A stretch of DNA of 5,575 nt from Bacteroidaceae bacterium (GTDB taxonomy: Bacteria; Bacteroidota; Bacteroidia; Bacteroidales; Bacteroidaceae). Below are positions 4,581 to 5,575 of this stretch, piece by piece (the first letter of the stretch is position 1; every line of letters begins with the position of its first letter). Both the position numbers and the translations under genes were made by a program. The notes under the pieces were generated by a model. It was not told the DNA's origin. It worked only from the letters and a program-made list of their open reading frames with translations, and ran no database searches. Where the stretch lies: the NCBI GenBank assembly GCA_028707655.1, contig JAQWAN010000147.1, forward strand, positions 1 to 5,575, given 5' to 3'.

Positions 4581-5575
4581 TTAATATTCATCGTGACCTG
4601 CAAATTTCTTCAGCACATTGTATGCAAGTGCTATTCCTAGCTCTCCAGCCTTACTTAAATCGTCAAAAGCTCTTTTCTTGTCGCCCGTATATAAATAGGT
4701 CAATCCCCTATTATAATAAGCTTCAGAAAAATTAGGATAAAGTTCTATTGCCTTGCTATAATCCACAAGAGCTGCTGGATAATCCTCGAGTAGAGTGAGT
4801 AGATTTGCTCTGTTGTAATAAGCATACACAAAATCTGGCGCTAATTCAATCACTTTATCTAAATCGTTTCTAACAATTTCGTAGTCCACAGCACTTGTGT
4901 TTGCCACCTCTAGTTGTCCCTCAAGACTAGGTTGTCTATTTGCTTTTTTATATTCCAGCTGTTTATATCGTATCAAAGCGCGTTGAAAATAAGCAGGAAA
5001 GAAAGTGTCATTTTGTACGAGTAACTTCGTTAAGTCGGCAATTGCATTCTCAAAATCTTGCACTAGATAATAATTCATTGACCGTCTAAAATAGAGCATC
5101 GTAGTGGGATTATCCGCAATACGTGCCGATGTTTCCTCAATAGCAATAAACTGTTCTTTTATCTCTTTATCCCCCAGTGCTCGTTCTCTATTTGTAATGA
5201 GCAATCTGTTGGGCAATTTTGCTGTTTGGTTCAGCTCATCTATAGCGCGATAGTAATTGACCTGTCGTTTAATCTCCTCTATCTTTTGATAATAAGAGAG
5301 TACAAACATCTTTTCCAGTTGTACTTTCACCTTTTTATCCTGTATCTTGCCCCTATAAGCACTCTCGTACTTATTATCTTCCTGCTCATCATCCACCATC
5401 AGTTTACGATAGTTTTTGAGGTTCTTATCCGATTTCTTACGAGTCTTTTCAGAAGAATCTTGCTTACTATTACTTTGACTAAAACGTTTTATATTAGCTT
5501 GCAGTATCACATCTTCATCCGATTTAGCTCCAGCATTATCTCCCGATTTTCTACGTAGCTCAGAACGAAGCTGAT
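4581..5575 (-). CDS. TPR-repeat protein, 5' end cut by the window edge
   Basis: The frame stays open to the right edge of the window, so only about 330 C-terminal residues are visible and the true start lies outside. A GTG at 5510 could be read as a start, but the 21 codons before it continue without a stop and have the same charged character. Visible parts are a polar, lysine- and serine-rich stretch (about residues 1-75), a helical region, and then TPR-like repeats: about 158-190, a degenerate pair near 191-247, and two clear ones at about 248-281 (AYYNRANLL... YSKAIELYPN) and 282-315 (AYYNRGLTYLY... DLSKAGELG). TPRs bind partner proteins; no enzyme domain is seen. A TPR gene of this kind before thrS is, as I recall, conserved in Bacteroidales. 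No specific function can be assigned, and location is unknown because the N-terminus is missing. Confidence 0.9.
   Translation of the reverse strand, partial: QLRSELRRKSGDNAGAKSDEDVILQANIKRFSQSNSKQDSSEKTRKKSDKNLKNYRKLMVDDEQEDNKYESAYRGKIQDKKVKVQLEKMFVLSYYQKIEEIKRQVNYYRAIDELNQTAKLPNRLLITNRERALGDKEIKEQFIAIEETSARIADNPTTMLYFRRSMNYYLVQDFENAIADLTKLLVQNDTFFPAYFQRALIRYKQLEYKKANRQPSLEGQLEVANTSAVDYEIVRNDLDKVIELAPDFVYAYYNRANLLTLLEDYPAALVDYSKAIELYPNFSEAYYNRGLTYLYTGDKKRAFDDLSKAGELGIALAYNVLKKFAGHDEY

Noticed and set aside
5508..5510. GTG as start of the TPR gene
   Set aside because: The frame continues without a stop to the window edge and the TPR family proteins are longer; the gene is better treated as partial.
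5226..5558. Plus-strand open frame of 110 codons rich in Leu/Ile/Phe
   Set aside because: It is the antisense of the lysine-rich charged segment of the TPR gene, which gives hydrophobic codons on the other strand; it is not a membrane protein.

Overview
The window looks like a chromosomal housekeeping locus of a Bacteroidota bacterium, most likely of the order Bacteroidales. The grounds are: the thrS–infC–rpmI–rplT order with a TPR-protein gene just upstream of thrS; a ThrS and IF3 that read like Bacteroides-type proteins from end to end; promoters of the Bacteroidota form (TTG, about 20 bp, TAnnTTTG); and no Shine-Dalgarno sequences before any start codon. Base composition is AT-rich throughout, and no mobile element or CRISPR array is visible.

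Layout. Positions 4-77 (+) hold tRNA-Arg(ACG), followed by a strong hairpin terminator (81-118) that can serve both strands. Converging on it from the minus strand is an exported glutathione peroxidase-family gene (167-721). All other protein genes are also on the minus strand, so the translation operon reads from right to left: a 5'-truncated TPR gene (4581 to the window edge), thrS (2562-4502), infC (1931-2485), rpmI (1641-1835) and rplT (1194-1538), closed by an intrinsic terminator at 1138-1166. Promoter candidates lie before thrS and, more weakly, at the thrS/infC junction. The spacers before rpmI and rplT contain short hairpins that could be leader elements for ribosomal-protein control.

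The most interesting part is the 470-bp stretch between rplT and the peroxidase gene, which has no credible protein gene. It contains what looks like a complete small-RNA transcription unit on the minus strand: a 16-bp perfect palindrome (1092-1107), a close-to-consensus Bacteroidota promoter (1059-1089), and a roughly 195-nt RNA (about 1055 to 861). The 5' and 3' ends of this RNA pair in 24 base pairs, and a run of seven T's follows. The rod shape with a large internal bubble, the length and the position directly after the L20 gene fit a 6S RNA of the type described as the Bacteroidales-1 motif. Between this RNA and the peroxidase gene are three more short hairpins of unknown role.

How the parts fit together: threonyl-tRNA synthetase charges tRNA-Thr, IF3 controls initiation, L35 and L20 assemble into the 50S subunit, and the candidate 6S RNA would tie RNA polymerase activity to growth state from the same neighbourhood. 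The peroxidase is a separate oxidative-defence gene. No wholly new system is evident; the ncRNA unit and its palindrome are the best targets for follow-up.
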